This document shows positions 1-7,810 of a stretch of DNA of 56,955 nt, piece by piece. Under the pieces are notes generated by a model. It worked only from the letters and a program-made list of their open reading frames with translations. It did not search any database and was not told where the DNA came from. Positions within the stretch are counted from its first letter, which is position 1; every line of letters begins with the position of its first letter. This DNA comes from an uncultured Oscillospiraceae bacterium (lineage in GTDB: Bacteria > Bacillota > Clostridia > Oscillospirales > Oscillospiraceae). The stretch lies in assembly GCA_905234855.1 (NCBI GenBank), contig CAJOIU010000010.1, forward strand, positions 20,869 through 77,823, in the 5' to 3' direction. The position numbers and the translations under genes are program-made.

Positions 1-25
1 AACGCTTTCAAGGAGGAACCCTCGA

Positions 26-868
26 ATGCCCATCACACAAGAGGAAAACAAAGAGCTGCGGAGGATCGCCAAGGAGCTGCGTCTCACGGTCATCGACGTG
101 ATGGCTTGGGCGGGCGGCGCCCATGTCGGCGGCTCGCTGAGCTGCCTCGATGTTTTGACGGCTCTGTATTTTAAGTATCTGAAGCTCGATCCGGCAAATC
201 CAGGCTGGGAGGAGCGCGACCGCTTCATCCTCTCGAAGGGTCACGCTGCGGCAAGCTACATCCCCGTGCTTTCGAAGCGGGGCTATTTCCCTCAAGAGGA
301 GCTCAAGACCTTCAACCATTTCGGCAGCCCCTTCGCCATGCACCCGGACTGCAACAAGGTCATCGGCTGCGACGCCTCTGCCGGGTCGCTGGGTCACGGT
401 CTGCCCATGGCCTTCGGCATGGGGCTGGGCTTTCAGTATCAAAACCGGCCGAACAAGGTCGTGTGTCTCATGGGCGACGGCGAGTGCTGCGAGGGCAGCA
501 TCTGGGAGGCGGCCATGGCCATCGCGCATTATAAGCTCACGAACGTCATCCCTATCGTGGACAGGAACATGCTCATGATCGACGCCACCACCGAGGAGGA
601 GATCGGCCTCGAGCCGTTTGCCGATAAATGGCGCGCCTTCGGTTTCGAGCCGCTGGAGATCGACGGCCATGATTTCTTCGAGATCGGACAGGCGCTGGAG
701 ACCGCGTGGGCGGCCACGGAGAAGCCGGTCGTCATCATCGCGAAGACCGTAAAGGGCAAGGGCGTCGATTTCATGGAAAATCAGCTCGCCTATCATTACG
801 CAGCGGGCGATTCGACCATGTGCGAAAAAGCCAAGGCCTCCATCGAGGCCATGTATAAGGAGGTGTGA
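26..868 (+). CDS. Transketolase, N-terminal (ThDP/Mg-binding) subunit
   Basis: This is the first half of a split transketolase (280 aa). It carries the pyrophosphate/metal part of the thiamine diphosphate site. Visible motifs are GGSLSCLD near residues 35-42, SKGHAA near 70-75, GSLGHGLP near 120-127, and the ThDP/Mg signature beginning GDGE at 150 and ending with Asn181. Transketolases move two-carbon ketol units between sugar phosphates; in split forms this chain needs the downstream C-terminal chain to work. A ribosome site (AAGGAGG) lies just upstream at about 10-16. The next gene follows after a few bases, so the two are probably co-translated. Because the window opens here, the promoter and any upstream operon genes are not visible. 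The family is certain. The substrate is not: the neighbours (SCP2-like protein, iron alcohol dehydrogenase) are not the usual pentose-phosphate partners. Confidence 0.95.
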   Translation: MPITQEENKELRRIAKELRLTVIDVMAWAGGAHVGGSLSCLDVLTALYFKYLKLDPANPGWEERDRFILSKGHAAASYIPVLSKRGYFPQEELKTFNHFGSPFAMHPDCNKVIGCDASAGSLGHGLPMAFGMGLGFQYQNRPNKVVCLMGDGECCEGSIWEAAMAIAHYKLTNVIPIVDRNMLMIDATTEEEIGLEPFADKWRAFGFEPLEIDGHDFFEIGQALETAWAATEKPVVIIAKTVKGKGVDFMENQLAYHYAAGDSTMCEKAKASIEAMYKEV

Positions 869-873
869 CCGCC

Positions 874-1881
874 ATGGCAGTAACGGGAACCAACTGGACG
901 TGCTATGATTCAAGCACGATGACGAGCCGCGAGATCTACGGCCGCACGCTGGCGGAGCTGGCGAAGGAGGATCGCCGCATCGTCGCCATGACAGCCGACC
1001 TCGAAAAATCCACCGCGCTGAACCTGTTCGGCAAGGAATTTCCCGACCGGGTGTTCAATGTCGGCATCGCGGAGCAGAACCTTTTCGGCGCGGCGGCGGG
1101 CATGGCAAAATCGGGTCTCATCCCCTTTGCCTCTACCTTTGCGATCTTTGCCTGCATGCGCGCGGGCGAGCAGGTGCGCACCGATATCGCCTATCAAAAT
1201 CTTCCGGTGAAGATCATCGCCACCCACGCGGGCATCAGCTTCGGCCACGCCGGAACGACGCACCACTGCACCGAGGATTTCGCCATCATGCGCGCGATCC
1301 CCAATATGACGGTGATCTGCCCGGCGGACGGCATCGAGACCTCCATGGCCGTGCGCGCCTGCATGGAGATCGACGGGCCGGTGTATATGCGCATCGGCCG
1401 CGGCTTCGAGCCGCCCTGCTATGAGGACGAGAACCACGATTTCGCCATCGGCAGAGCCAACGTCATGCGCGACGGCACCGATCTCACCGTCATCACCTGC
1501 GGCATCGGTGTACTGCAGAGCCTGAACGCCGCCGTGACGCTGGCCGAGGAGGGCATCAGCGTGCGGGTGGTAAATATGCACACCATCAAGCCCCTCGACC
1601 GGGAGGCAGTCATCGCCGCGGCGCGGGACACGGGCAAGATCCTCACCGTGGAGGAGCATAACGTGATCGGCGGTCTGGGCGACGCGGTGGCCTCCGTCCT
1701 CGCGGAGGAGGGCATCGGCATCAAATTCGAGAAGCACGGCCTGCAGGACGTGTTCTCCGCCATCGGCTATGCCGAGGATCTTTACGCCTATTACGGACTG
1801 GACGCCAACGGCATCGCCGACCGCGTGCGGCTCATGATGGGCATCGAACCGAACGACGACGACAACTGGGAGGACGAATGA
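874..1881 (+). CDS. Transketolase, C-terminal (pyrimidine-binding) subunit
   Basis: This is the second half of the split transketolase (335 aa). It provides the aminopyrimidine-binding domain and the catalytic glutamate, seen as Glu67 in GIAEQN, followed by the usual FASTFAIF and HAGISFGHAG stretches and a C-terminal Rossmann-like domain. I chose ATG 874 over the in-frame GTG at 865, because the AAGGAGG site at 857-863 sits 10 bases from the ATG but only 1 base from the GTG. The gene starts 5 bases after the N-terminal subunit ends, and its stop overlaps the next start (ATGA), so the set is translationally coupled. The same architecture occurs in DXP-synthase-related and pentose-metabolising transketolases of clostridia. 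Here the operon partners suggest a specialised ketol transfer rather than the housekeeping one. Confidence 0.95.
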   Translation: MAVTGTNWTCYDSSTMTSREIYGRTLAELAKEDRRIVAMTADLEKSTALNLFGKEFPDRVFNVGIAEQNLFGAAAGMAKSGLIPFASTFAIFACMRAGEQVRTDIAYQNLPVKIIATHAGISFGHAGTTHHCTEDFAIMRAIPNMTVICPADGIETSMAVRACMEIDGPVYMRIGRGFEPPCYEDENHDFAIGRANVMRDGTDLTVITCGIGVLQSLNAAVTLAEEGISVRVVNMHTIKPLDREAVIAAARDTGKILTVEEHNVIGGLGDAVASVLAEEGIGIKFEKHGLQDVFSAIGYAEDLYAYYGLDANGIADRVRLMMGIEPNDDDNWEDE

Positions 1882-2657
1882 TGGCAACGCATGAGGATAT
1901 CATTGCCGCGAAGCTGTTTATGAACGCGGCGTTTCCCGTTTTGCAGGTGTTGATGGATGAGGATCCGAAGCTCAAGGGGAAAAAATTCGACCACACCATC
2001 CAGTTCGGCGCGAAAAACGACGGCGAGCTGCTGTGCTGCCACATGATCTTCAAGGACGGGCATCTCGATGTGGTGCAGGGCCCCGCGGAGAAGGCGGATG
2101 TTATCATGACCTTCGGCACTGTGGAGAAGATGAACGCGCTTTTGAAGGGAACAGGCATGAGCCTTCCCGCCATCCGCGGAAATATTTTCGTGGCGCTGGA
2201 TTTTCTGCTGCATTATTTGATGGGTCTCAAGGTCATGACGAACGAGCCGAAAACAGAGCTCGAGAAATATCTCAAGGTCAAATGCTCGCTGTATATGATC
2301 TGCCGCGCCATGAGTACTTATAACAAACTGGGCGACCCGGATTTCCACGAGTTCTGCCTGCGCCAGCCCGACCGCATCTATCAGTTCCGCGTGGAGGACG
2401 GGAACGATCCCGCCAAGGTCGCCTGCTACCTGCGGGTGTGTCAGGGCAAGTCGAAGTCCGGCCACGGCATCTACGAAAAGCGCAGTCCCTTTGTACTGTT
2501 CCGCTTCACGAGCATCGACGGCGCGCTGAAGGTGCTCAATAAGGAAGAGGAATTTGTGGCCGCGGCGGAAAAGGGCTTTGTCGAGACCGTCGGAAGCCCC
2601 GAATACGCCTGCTATCTTAACGACTACATGTCCATCATCCAGGCCATGGTGACCTAA
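1878..2657 (+). CDS. SCP2-like sterol/lipid-carrier domain protein of unknown role
   Basis: A 259 aa soluble protein. Residues about 35-115 read like an SCP-2 fold: an FDHTIQFG strand, GHLDVVQGPAEKADVIMTF, and an NALLKG helix matching the gate region of SCP2 domains. SCP2 domains bind hydrophobic ligands such as acyl chains. The C-terminal half (about 120-259) is not a domain I recognise and includes several cysteines and a YRV-type beta stretch. There are two tandem ATG codons: 1878 overlaps the transketolase stop, and 1881 lies 7 bases from GGGAGG (1868-1873), so 1881 may be the real start. Its position between transketolase and an iron alcohol dehydrogenase, coupled to the first, implies a shared pathway that I cannot name. 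The SCP2 assignment is by eye and moderate. Confidence 0.6.
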   Translation: MMATHEDIIAAKLFMNAAFPVLQVLMDEDPKLKGKKFDHTIQFGAKNDGELLCCHMIFKDGHLDVVQGPAEKADVIMTFGTVEKMNALLKGTGMSLPAIRGNIFVALDFLLHYLMGLKVMTNEPKTELEKYLKVKCSLYMICRAMSTYNKLGDPDFHEFCLRQPDRIYQFRVEDGNDPAKVACYLRVCQGKSKSGHGIYEKRSPFVLFRFTSIDGALKVLNKEEEFVAAAEKGFVETVGSPEYACYLNDYMSIIQAMVT

Positions 2658-2678
2658 CACGCAAGGAGAATCCCGGCT

Positions 2679-3917
2679 TTGTCAGTTTTCAGAAGAATTT
2701 GGAATAAGAGCTACATCGTTTATAACCGCATCGTCCATGGCCTGTATGCGGCCATGAAGGTCCTGATGCATTGGCGCACGCCCATTACTATCACGGGCGA
2801 GGGCTCCATCGCCCGGGCGCCGGAAATGCTCGCGGCGGTGAAATCGAAACACCCTCTGCTCGTCACTGATCCCTTTCTGGCGGAGCATCTTGCGCCGCGG
2901 CTGGAAACGATCCTTCGGGACGCGGGGGTCGACTACACTGTGTTTTCCGATGTGGCTCCGAACCCCACCATCGCCAACTGCGAGCATGCCCGGGCGGTGT
3001 ATCGCCAAAACGGCTGCGACAGCTTCATCGCCCTCGGCGGCGGCGCGCCTATGGATACGGCCAAGGTATGCGGCGCGCTGATTGCCCGCCCCCACAAGGA
3101 GGTGCGGCAGTTCTGGAGCAAATTCGGCATCGGCCGGAAGATACCGCCCCTCATCGCCATCCCCACCACCGCCGGCACCGGCAGCGAAACGACGCTCGCC
3201 GCTGTCATCGTCGATCAGGACACCCATCATAAGTTCGCGCTGATGGATCCGGTGCTGATGCCGCTCTATGCCATCCTTGATCCGCTGCTGACCGTTGGGC
3301 TGCCCCCCTTCGTGACGGCCACCACCGGCATGGATACGCTCGTCCACGCGCTGGAAGCGTATTTCTCCCGCTCCAACAGCACGCGGGAGACGAACCAGCT
3401 CGCGGAGGACGCCATCCGCATCGTGTTCCGCTTTTTGGAGCGGGCTTACAACGACGGCACGGACATGGAAGCCCGCGCCCAGATGCAGATCGCGGCCAAC
3501 AAGGGCGGCTTTGCCTTTTCCCGGGTCGGCGTCGGCAACGTCCACGCCATCGCCCATACCCTCGGCGGCCTGTACAACACCCCCCACGGGCTGGCCAACG
3601 CCGTGATCCTGCCTCATATCCTCAAGGACTACGGCGCGGTGGTGCAGAAAAAGCTGGCCTATCTGTCCGAAAGCCTCGGCATCAGGATCGACGGCACGCC
3701 TGAGGAGAAGGCCGCCGCCTTCATCGCAGAGGTAGAGGCCATGAACGAGCGCATGGGCATACCCCAAACCTTCGATTTCATCCGCGACGAGGACATCGAG
3801 CAGATGATCACATGGGCCATGAAGGAGGCCAACCCCGTTTATCCCGTACCGCAGGTATACACAAGAGAGCATTTCCGTGCGGTGATCGAATCCATCCGCA
3901 CGCCAAAGGAGGCGTAA
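2679..3917 (+). CDS. Iron-containing alcohol dehydrogenase
   Basis: A group III (iron-dependent) alcohol dehydrogenase, 412 aa, which reduces or oxidises an alcohol/aldehyde pair with NAD(P)H. The nucleotide-binding GGGAPMDTAK is at 120-129 (Ala where Ser is usual) and PTTAGTGSE at 162-170. The metal ligands are recognisable as Asp219, His223, His289 and His303 in DTLVHALEAY and HAIAHTLGG...PHG. The start is a TTG at 2679, placed 10 bases after AAGGAG (2663-2668); the first internal ATG (MKVLM) would remove an N-terminal extension that has no other ribosome site. That extension of about 25 residues is longer than in typical 385 aa members. It is fourth in the transketolase operon, so its substrate is probably an aldehyde made or consumed by the ketol transfer. 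Homologues include 1,3-propanediol, lactaldehyde and sulfolactaldehyde reductases; sequence alone does not decide. Confidence 0.93.
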   Translation: MSVFRRIWNKSYIVYNRIVHGLYAAMKVLMHWRTPITITGEGSIARAPEMLAAVKSKHPLLVTDPFLAEHLAPRLETILRDAGVDYTVFSDVAPNPTIANCEHARAVYRQNGCDSFIALGGGAPMDTAKVCGALIARPHKEVRQFWSKFGIGRKIPPLIAIPTTAGTGSETTLAAVIVDQDTHHKFALMDPVLMPLYAILDPLLTVGLPPFVTATTGMDTLVHALEAYFSRSNSTRETNQLAEDAIRIVFRFLERAYNDGTDMEARAQMQIAANKGGFAFSRVGVGNVHAIAHTLGGLYNTPHGLANAVILPHILKDYGAVVQKKLAYLSESLGIRIDGTPEEKAAAFIAEVEAMNERMGIPQTFDFIRDEDIEQMITWAMKEANPVYPVPQVYTREHFRAVIESIRTPKEA

Positions 3918-3920
3918 GTC

Positions 3921-5390
3921 ATGATGACGGGAAGACGCGCCGGCGTTCTTGCCGTGATACTGCTGCTGGCTCTGCTGGCCGGCTGTGTCGCCGCGCCTGC
4001 GGAAGGCGAGGCCTCACCCCTTGCGGAGGCATCGGCGGAGATGCCCGCGCCGCCGTACGCGGATACGCTTTTTGACGATTCCCTTGTCCATTCCATCGAC
4101 ATCCAAGTATCGCAGGAGGCGTGGGACGCCTTCATCCTCACCTGCAGCAACAAGGAATACATCTCCGTCGATCTGGTCATCGACGGGGAGCGGTTCCCAA
4201 ACGCCGCGATCCGCGGCAAGGGCAACAGCTCCCTGCAGAAGGCACGGCAGACGGGGAAATACAGCTTCAAGGTCGAATTCGATCACTTCACCGACGCGAC
4301 CTTCCGCGGGCTGGATAAGCTCAGTCTCAACAATCTTGTGAGCGACGCCTCCTGCATGCGGGATTATATCGTCTACCGTCTCATGGGCGAATTTGGCGTT
4401 CCCGCGCCGCTGTGCAGCTATGTGTTCGTCACGGTAAACGGCGCCGACTGGGGCTTTTATCTTGCGGTGGAAGGGATCGAGGATTCCTTCCTCGAACGCA
4501 ATTTCGGTTCGGAGCACGGCGCGCTGTATAAGCCGGATAACCTCAATAACGGCGGCGCGGGCAATATGCGCGGCGGCGGGAACCGGGGCGACGACGTGAA
4601 GCTCAAATACATCGACGGCGACCCGGCCAGCTATCCGAACATTTTCGGCAGCGCCAAGACCGACATCACCCGCAAGGATCAGTACCGGCTTATCGAATCC
4701 CTGCGGAAGCTCGGCGAGCTGGAGGACATCCCCGCCGTGGTGGATATCGAAGAAATGCTGCGGTACCTCACCGTGCATTCCTTCGTATCGAACGGCGACA
4801 GCTATACCGGCTCCTCCGTGCATAACTATTATCTCTATGAATCCGAGGGGCGGCTTTCCATGCTGCCGTGGGACTATAACGAGGCCTTCGGGGACTTCGG
4901 AAACGGCAATATGGCCTCGGCGGTGAACGATCCCATCGACTCCCCCGTTACCAGCGGGGAGATGGACGAGCGCCCCATGGTGGCGTGGATGTTCTCCGAT
5001 CCGGCATATGCGGCGCAGTATCACGCCACCTATCTGGAATTCCTTGACCGCTTCTGCCGCAGCGGCTGGATCACCGAAACGCTTACGGAAACCGCGGCGC
5101 TGATCGACCCGTATATCCAGCGTGACCCGCGCTCCTTCTGCGCCTATGACGCCTTTACCGCCGCGGCGGAGCAGCTTGTTACGTTCTTTGAGCTGCGGGC
5201 GCAGAGCGTGCTCGGGCAGCTTTCGGGCTCGATCCCCTCCACGAGCGAAGGGCAGGCGGCGGACAGCGCCGCTCTGATCGACGCCTCCGAGCTGGGCTCC
5301 TCCGGCGGCGCTTCGGGCGGCTTCGGCGGTATGATGCCGCGCCCGTCCTCCGGCGAGGCGTCGGGCGTTCCCGCCGACGGCGGCTCGTGA
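3921..5390 (+). CDS. CotH-family protein kinase-like lipoprotein
   Basis: A 489 aa secreted lipoprotein of the CotH family. CotH of Bacillus is an atypical kinase that phosphorylates serine-rich spore-coat proteins. The N-terminus is a signal peptide with lipobox LLAGC (Cys22). The CotH core follows: IRGKGNSS near 95-103, a KYSFKVEFD stretch, GLDKLSLNN, a DYIVYRLM helix, GFYLAVEGIEDSFLERNFG, ALYKPDN, and the catalytic-type LPWDYNEAFG near 315-324. The C-terminus is low complexity, rich in Ser, Gly and Glu (SSGGASGG, SSGEASG). It starts 3 bases after the dehydrogenase stop with a strong AAAGGAGG at 3905-3912, so it is co-transcribed with that operon. It ends at a strong terminator shared with the convergent FMN-binding-like gene. 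Family membership is clear. Whether it acts on spores or in the vegetative envelope is unknown. Confidence 0.85.
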   Translation: MMTGRRAGVLAVILLLALLAGCVAAPAEGEASPLAEASAEMPAPPYADTLFDDSLVHSIDIQVSQEAWDAFILTCSNKEYISVDLVIDGERFPNAAIRGKGNSSLQKARQTGKYSFKVEFDHFTDATFRGLDKLSLNNLVSDASCMRDYIVYRLMGEFGVPAPLCSYVFVTVNGADWGFYLAVEGIEDSFLERNFGSEHGALYKPDNLNNGGAGNMRGGGNRGDDVKLKYIDGDPASYPNIFGSAKTDITRKDQYRLIESLRKLGELEDIPAVVDIEEMLRYLTVHSFVSNGDSYTGSSVHNYYLYESEGRLSMLPWDYNEAFGDFGNGNMASAVNDPIDSPVTSGEMDERPMVAWMFSDPAYAAQYHATYLEFLDRFCRSGWITETLTETAALIDPYIQRDPRSFCAYDAFTAAAEQLVTFFELRAQSVLGQLSGSIPSTSEGQAADSAALIDASELGSSGGASGGFGGMMPRPSSGEASGVPADGGS

Positions 5391-5408
5391 GCATCCGATA
5401 AAAACGAA

Positions 5409-5445
5409 GCAGGCAGAGCAAAACGCTCTGCCTGCCGCATTTTTC
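5409..5445. terminator. Terminator between convergent cotH-like and FMN-binding-like genes
   Basis: A perfect 11-bp stem (GCAGGCAGAGC at 5409-5419 with GCTCTGCCTGC at 5425-5435) and a 5-nt loop, followed by CGCATTTTTC on the plus strand. An A-rich left flank (GATAAAAACG) gives weaker minus-strand function. It sits in the 62-bp gap between two convergent stops. Confidence 0.9.
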
Positions 5446-5452
5446 ATCGGTA

Positions 5453-6379
5453 TTAGTTTTCTTCGATGTAATTCCCGGCCATGATCTCGTTATACAGGGT
5501 CTTGAGGATATCGAGATAGGTGGGCGTCTCCTCCAGCGTAGCGCCGGAAACGGCGTCCACGGTCTGCCAGTAGCCCTCAGCGTTCTGGGTGATGCCGCCG
5601 TCGGCGTAATAGTCGTAATCAAAGCCGTTTTCCGTAACAAATTCCTTGATGGCGTCCATATTGCCCGGGAAGAGGATATCGCTCATCCAGAAATACACGC
5701 CGTGGCCGTTATTTTCCTTGTAGGTGATCTGATACGTCATGGCGGCGTTTGTCGGCTCGCCGGACGGCTCCCCCGAGGCGGTCTCTTCGGCGCTCGTGAG
5801 AAAGTACACCGGCTGCATCGCCGCGTTTACATACCACTCGCCGCCCTCCGGCGTGCGGACATATTCGCCCAATACGACTGTTTCACCGTCGATCTCGCCG
5901 GTGTAGACCACGGCGACCTTGCTGGCCGGATCGCTGCCCAGCGCGCCCGTCCATACGACCCCGCCGATCTGGAGATATTTGGCATAGTCCACGCCGTCCT
6001 GCACCGTTACGAGCGCGTCCGAGGCCGCTAAGGTCTCCCGCAGCGTATCGTCGGTCACGCATGCCCAGCCCATGGAAACGCCGTTATCGTCCCACGGAAG
6101 CATCGGCTGCAGAAAGCGGATGGCATATACCCTGTCGTTCGTCAGATCCCAATAGAGCGTCGCCTTGATGACGGCATCCTGCAGGGAGCTGGGGGATTTC
6201 GTGTAAACGCTGTACATGGTGGCGCTGACGATCTTCGCGTCGTCGGGGAAGGTCATAGGCGCAAACAGCTCGTCGCTCGCCTCGCCGGAAGCGCCGCTCG
6301 CCTCGCCGGAGGCAACGGCGGAAACGCCCAGCGCCGCCAGCATCAGCAGAGCGAGGATCAGGCAGGTCAGTTTTTTCAT
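5453..6379 (-). CDS. Secreted FMN-binding-domain-like protein
   Basis: A 308 aa exported protein with a cleavable signal peptide (MKKLTCLILALLMLAALG) followed by Ser/Gly/Glu repeats (SGEASGASGEAS). Two similar modules follow. The first (about 45-190) contains a DAVIKATLYWD-like strand. The second (about 210-308) ends in DAVSGAT at residues 275-281, which matches the [DN]xxSGA[ST] motif where ApbE links FMN to threonine in FMN_bind domains. If flavinylated, the protein could carry electrons outside the membrane, as in extracellular respiration modules. The first module lacks the SGAT motif. A strong ribosome site (AAAAGGAG) precedes the ATG. It has its own consensus promoter and is monocistronic. 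The domain call rests on the motif and overall layout and needs a profile search. Confidence 0.6.
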   Translation of the reverse strand: MKKLTCLILALLMLAALGVSAVASGEASGASGEASDELFAPMTFPDDAKIVSATMYSVYTKSPSSLQDAVIKATLYWDLTNDRVYAIRFLQPMLPWDDNGVSMGWACVTDDTLRETLAASDALVTVQDGVDYAKYLQIGGVVWTGALGSDPASKVAVVYTGEIDGETVVLGEYVRTPEGGEWYVNAAMQPVYFLTSAEETASGEPSGEPTNAAMTYQITYKENNGHGVYFWMSDILFPGNMDAIKEFVTENGFDYDYYADGGITQNAEGYWQTVDAVSGATLEETPTYLDILKTLYNEIMAGNYIEEN

Positions 6380-6430
6380 AGCGAATAAACTCCTTTTCTC
6401 GAATCGGACGCGGCAGCGTCCCTCCCCGTT

Positions 6431-6458
6431 ATTATACAGGATATTCGCCGGTTGTCAA
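6431..6458 (-). promoter_or_regulatory. SigA promoter of the FMN-binding-like gene
   Basis: Read on the minus strand: TTGACA (6453-6458), a 16-bp spacer, TATAAT (6431-6436), both exact consensus. The -35 lies inside the T-tract of the spoIVB terminator. A small hairpin GGACGC/GCGTCC (about 6406-6421) falls in the leader. Confidence 0.85.
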
Positions 6459-6497
6459 AGAAAAGCGGCGACCTTGCCCATCTAGCAAGGCCGCCGC
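6455..6497 (-). terminator. Terminator of spoIVB
   Basis: On the minus strand, a GC-rich stem (GCGGCG-CCTTGC at 6465-6477 pairing with GCAAGG-CGCCGC at 6485-6497, one mismatch) is followed by CTTTTCTTTG. It begins 3 bases after the spoIVB stop. Confidence 0.8.
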
Positions 6498-6500
6498 AGC

Positions 6501-7520
6501 TCATGCCGCCGCGTCCGAAGCCGCCGTATCCGCCGCTTCGAGCATCCGCTCGGCAAAGATCCCGTAGCCCCGGGTCGGATCGGCAACCAATACATGCGTA
6601 ACCGCTCCTACAAGCTTTCCGTTTTGCAGGATCGGGCTGCCGGACATCCCCTGCACGATGCCGCCGGTGAGGGACAGCAGCGCCGGATCGGTCACGCGCA
6701 CCATGAGATCCCGGCCGTCGCCCCCCGCCATGCCCGAGCGGGATATCTCCACCGCATATTCCTGTACCTGTCGCCCCGCAGCGCAGGCAAGGATAGTCGC
6801 GGGGCCGGATTCCACCTCCGACGGCGAAGCCACCGGCACCGCTCCGCGAAGCTCGCCGCCCCGCATCACGCCAAAGATGCCGCAGGCGGTATTTTTCTCG
6901 ATCCGGCCGAGGATATCTCCCGCGCTGAAGCTGCCCGCCAGCTCGCCGGGCATACCGGCCTGCCCCTGTTTCACATCCACGATCTGGGCGCGGCAGATAC
7001 TGCCGCCCTCCACCGGCAGCAGCGCGCCGCTGTCGAGATCGTTCACGCCATGTCCAAGCGCGCCGAAGGCGCCCGTTTCGGGATCAATATATGTCACGGT
7101 GCCGATGCCGGATACGCCGTCCCGCAATAGCAGCCCCAGCCGAGGCGTGCCCGCCTCCACGGCCGGAATCACGAAAACGGTGCGCTCCCGGCCGGAGCGT
7201 GTCACAGTCAGCTCCGCGCCGTCCGTAAGAGCGGCGACCGCCGCCGCCAGAGCTTCGGCGCTGTCCACGGACTGCCCGTCGATGGCAACGATCACATCCC
7301 CCGCGCGGATACCGGCCTCCCGGGCGGGACATACCGTGCCCGCGTCTGACTCCACCTCGGACGTACCGGCCACCAAAACGCCGTCCACCGTCAGTTCGAT
7401 CCCCACCGGCTCTCCGACGGGGATCAACTCCCCCGCCGCGAAACCCGGCATAGCCAGCACGGCGCTTACGATCCATACAGCGGCTGCCGCCCGCAGCCGC
7501 AAAAGAAATTTTTTCCTCAT
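6501..7520 (-). CDS. spoIVB: SpoIVB-type serine peptidase (sporulation signalling)
   Basis: SpoIVB (339 aa) is the forespore-secreted protease that triggers pro-SigmaK processing in the mother cell. An N-terminal membrane segment (about 9-27) is followed by a PDZ domain (about 55-120: PAREAGIRAGDVIVAIDGQ) and the S55 peptidase domain. Catalytic His is in GALGHGV (about 157) and catalytic Ser in GMSGSP (about 295), followed by GAVTHVLV and DPTRGYGI as in the family. The start is the second ATG (7520), because GGGAGG lies 6 bases before it and directly abuts the ATG at 7526. Length is shorter than the 426 aa Bacillus protein, as in other clostridia. A CATACTG hexamer-like stretch (complement of 7552-7558) could be a SigF/SigG -10, but no convincing -35 is seen. 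Placement just downstream of spo0A is the classic clostridial order in reverse transcription sense. Confidence 0.93.
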   Translation of the reverse strand: MRKKFLLRLRAAAAVWIVSAVLAMPGFAAGELIPVGEPVGIELTVDGVLVAGTSEVESDAGTVCPAREAGIRAGDVIVAIDGQSVDSAEALAAAVAALTDGAELTVTRSGRERTVFVIPAVEAGTPRLGLLLRDGVSGIGTVTYIDPETGAFGALGHGVNDLDSGALLPVEGGSICRAQIVDVKQGQAGMPGELAGSFSAGDILGRIEKNTACGIFGVMRGGELRGAVPVASPSEVESGPATILACAAGRQVQEYAVEISRSGMAGGDGRDLMVRVTDPALLSLTGGIVQGMSGSPILQNGKLVGAVTHVLVADPTRGYGIFAERMLEAADTAASDAAA

Positions 7521-7751
7521 GCTCATCCTCCCGTTTGCTTGATCGCCCTTACAGTATGCGGCGCTGCTCGGGGCAAAACCGCGCTAAAATCTCTCTCCGC
7601 TTCCACCGGCGGCGAACAGCGCGCATTTCGGCGCGGGGCAGAGGAATCCAAATTTTTGTATGCAACGCTTTCGCACGAAAACCGCCGCGCGGAAACGCAC
7701 AATTATAATGTGTCCGGGAAATCGGCGGATAACGATGGAATTTTTTGCAGC

Positions 7752-7792
7752 AAAAAGGCAGCCCCAACGTGCCGTACGGCACGTTGGGGCTG
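7752..7792 (-). terminator. Spo0A terminator, 34-bp perfect palindrome
   Basis: Positions 7759-7792 form a perfect inverted repeat (15-bp arms CAGCCCCAACGTGCC, central GTAC). On the minus strand it is followed by CCTTTTTG. It starts 18 bp after the spo0A stop. The 230 bp between it and spoIVB hold no gene that I can support. Confidence 0.9.
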
Positions 7793-7810
7793 TGTGCGTT
7801 TATGCGGTTT

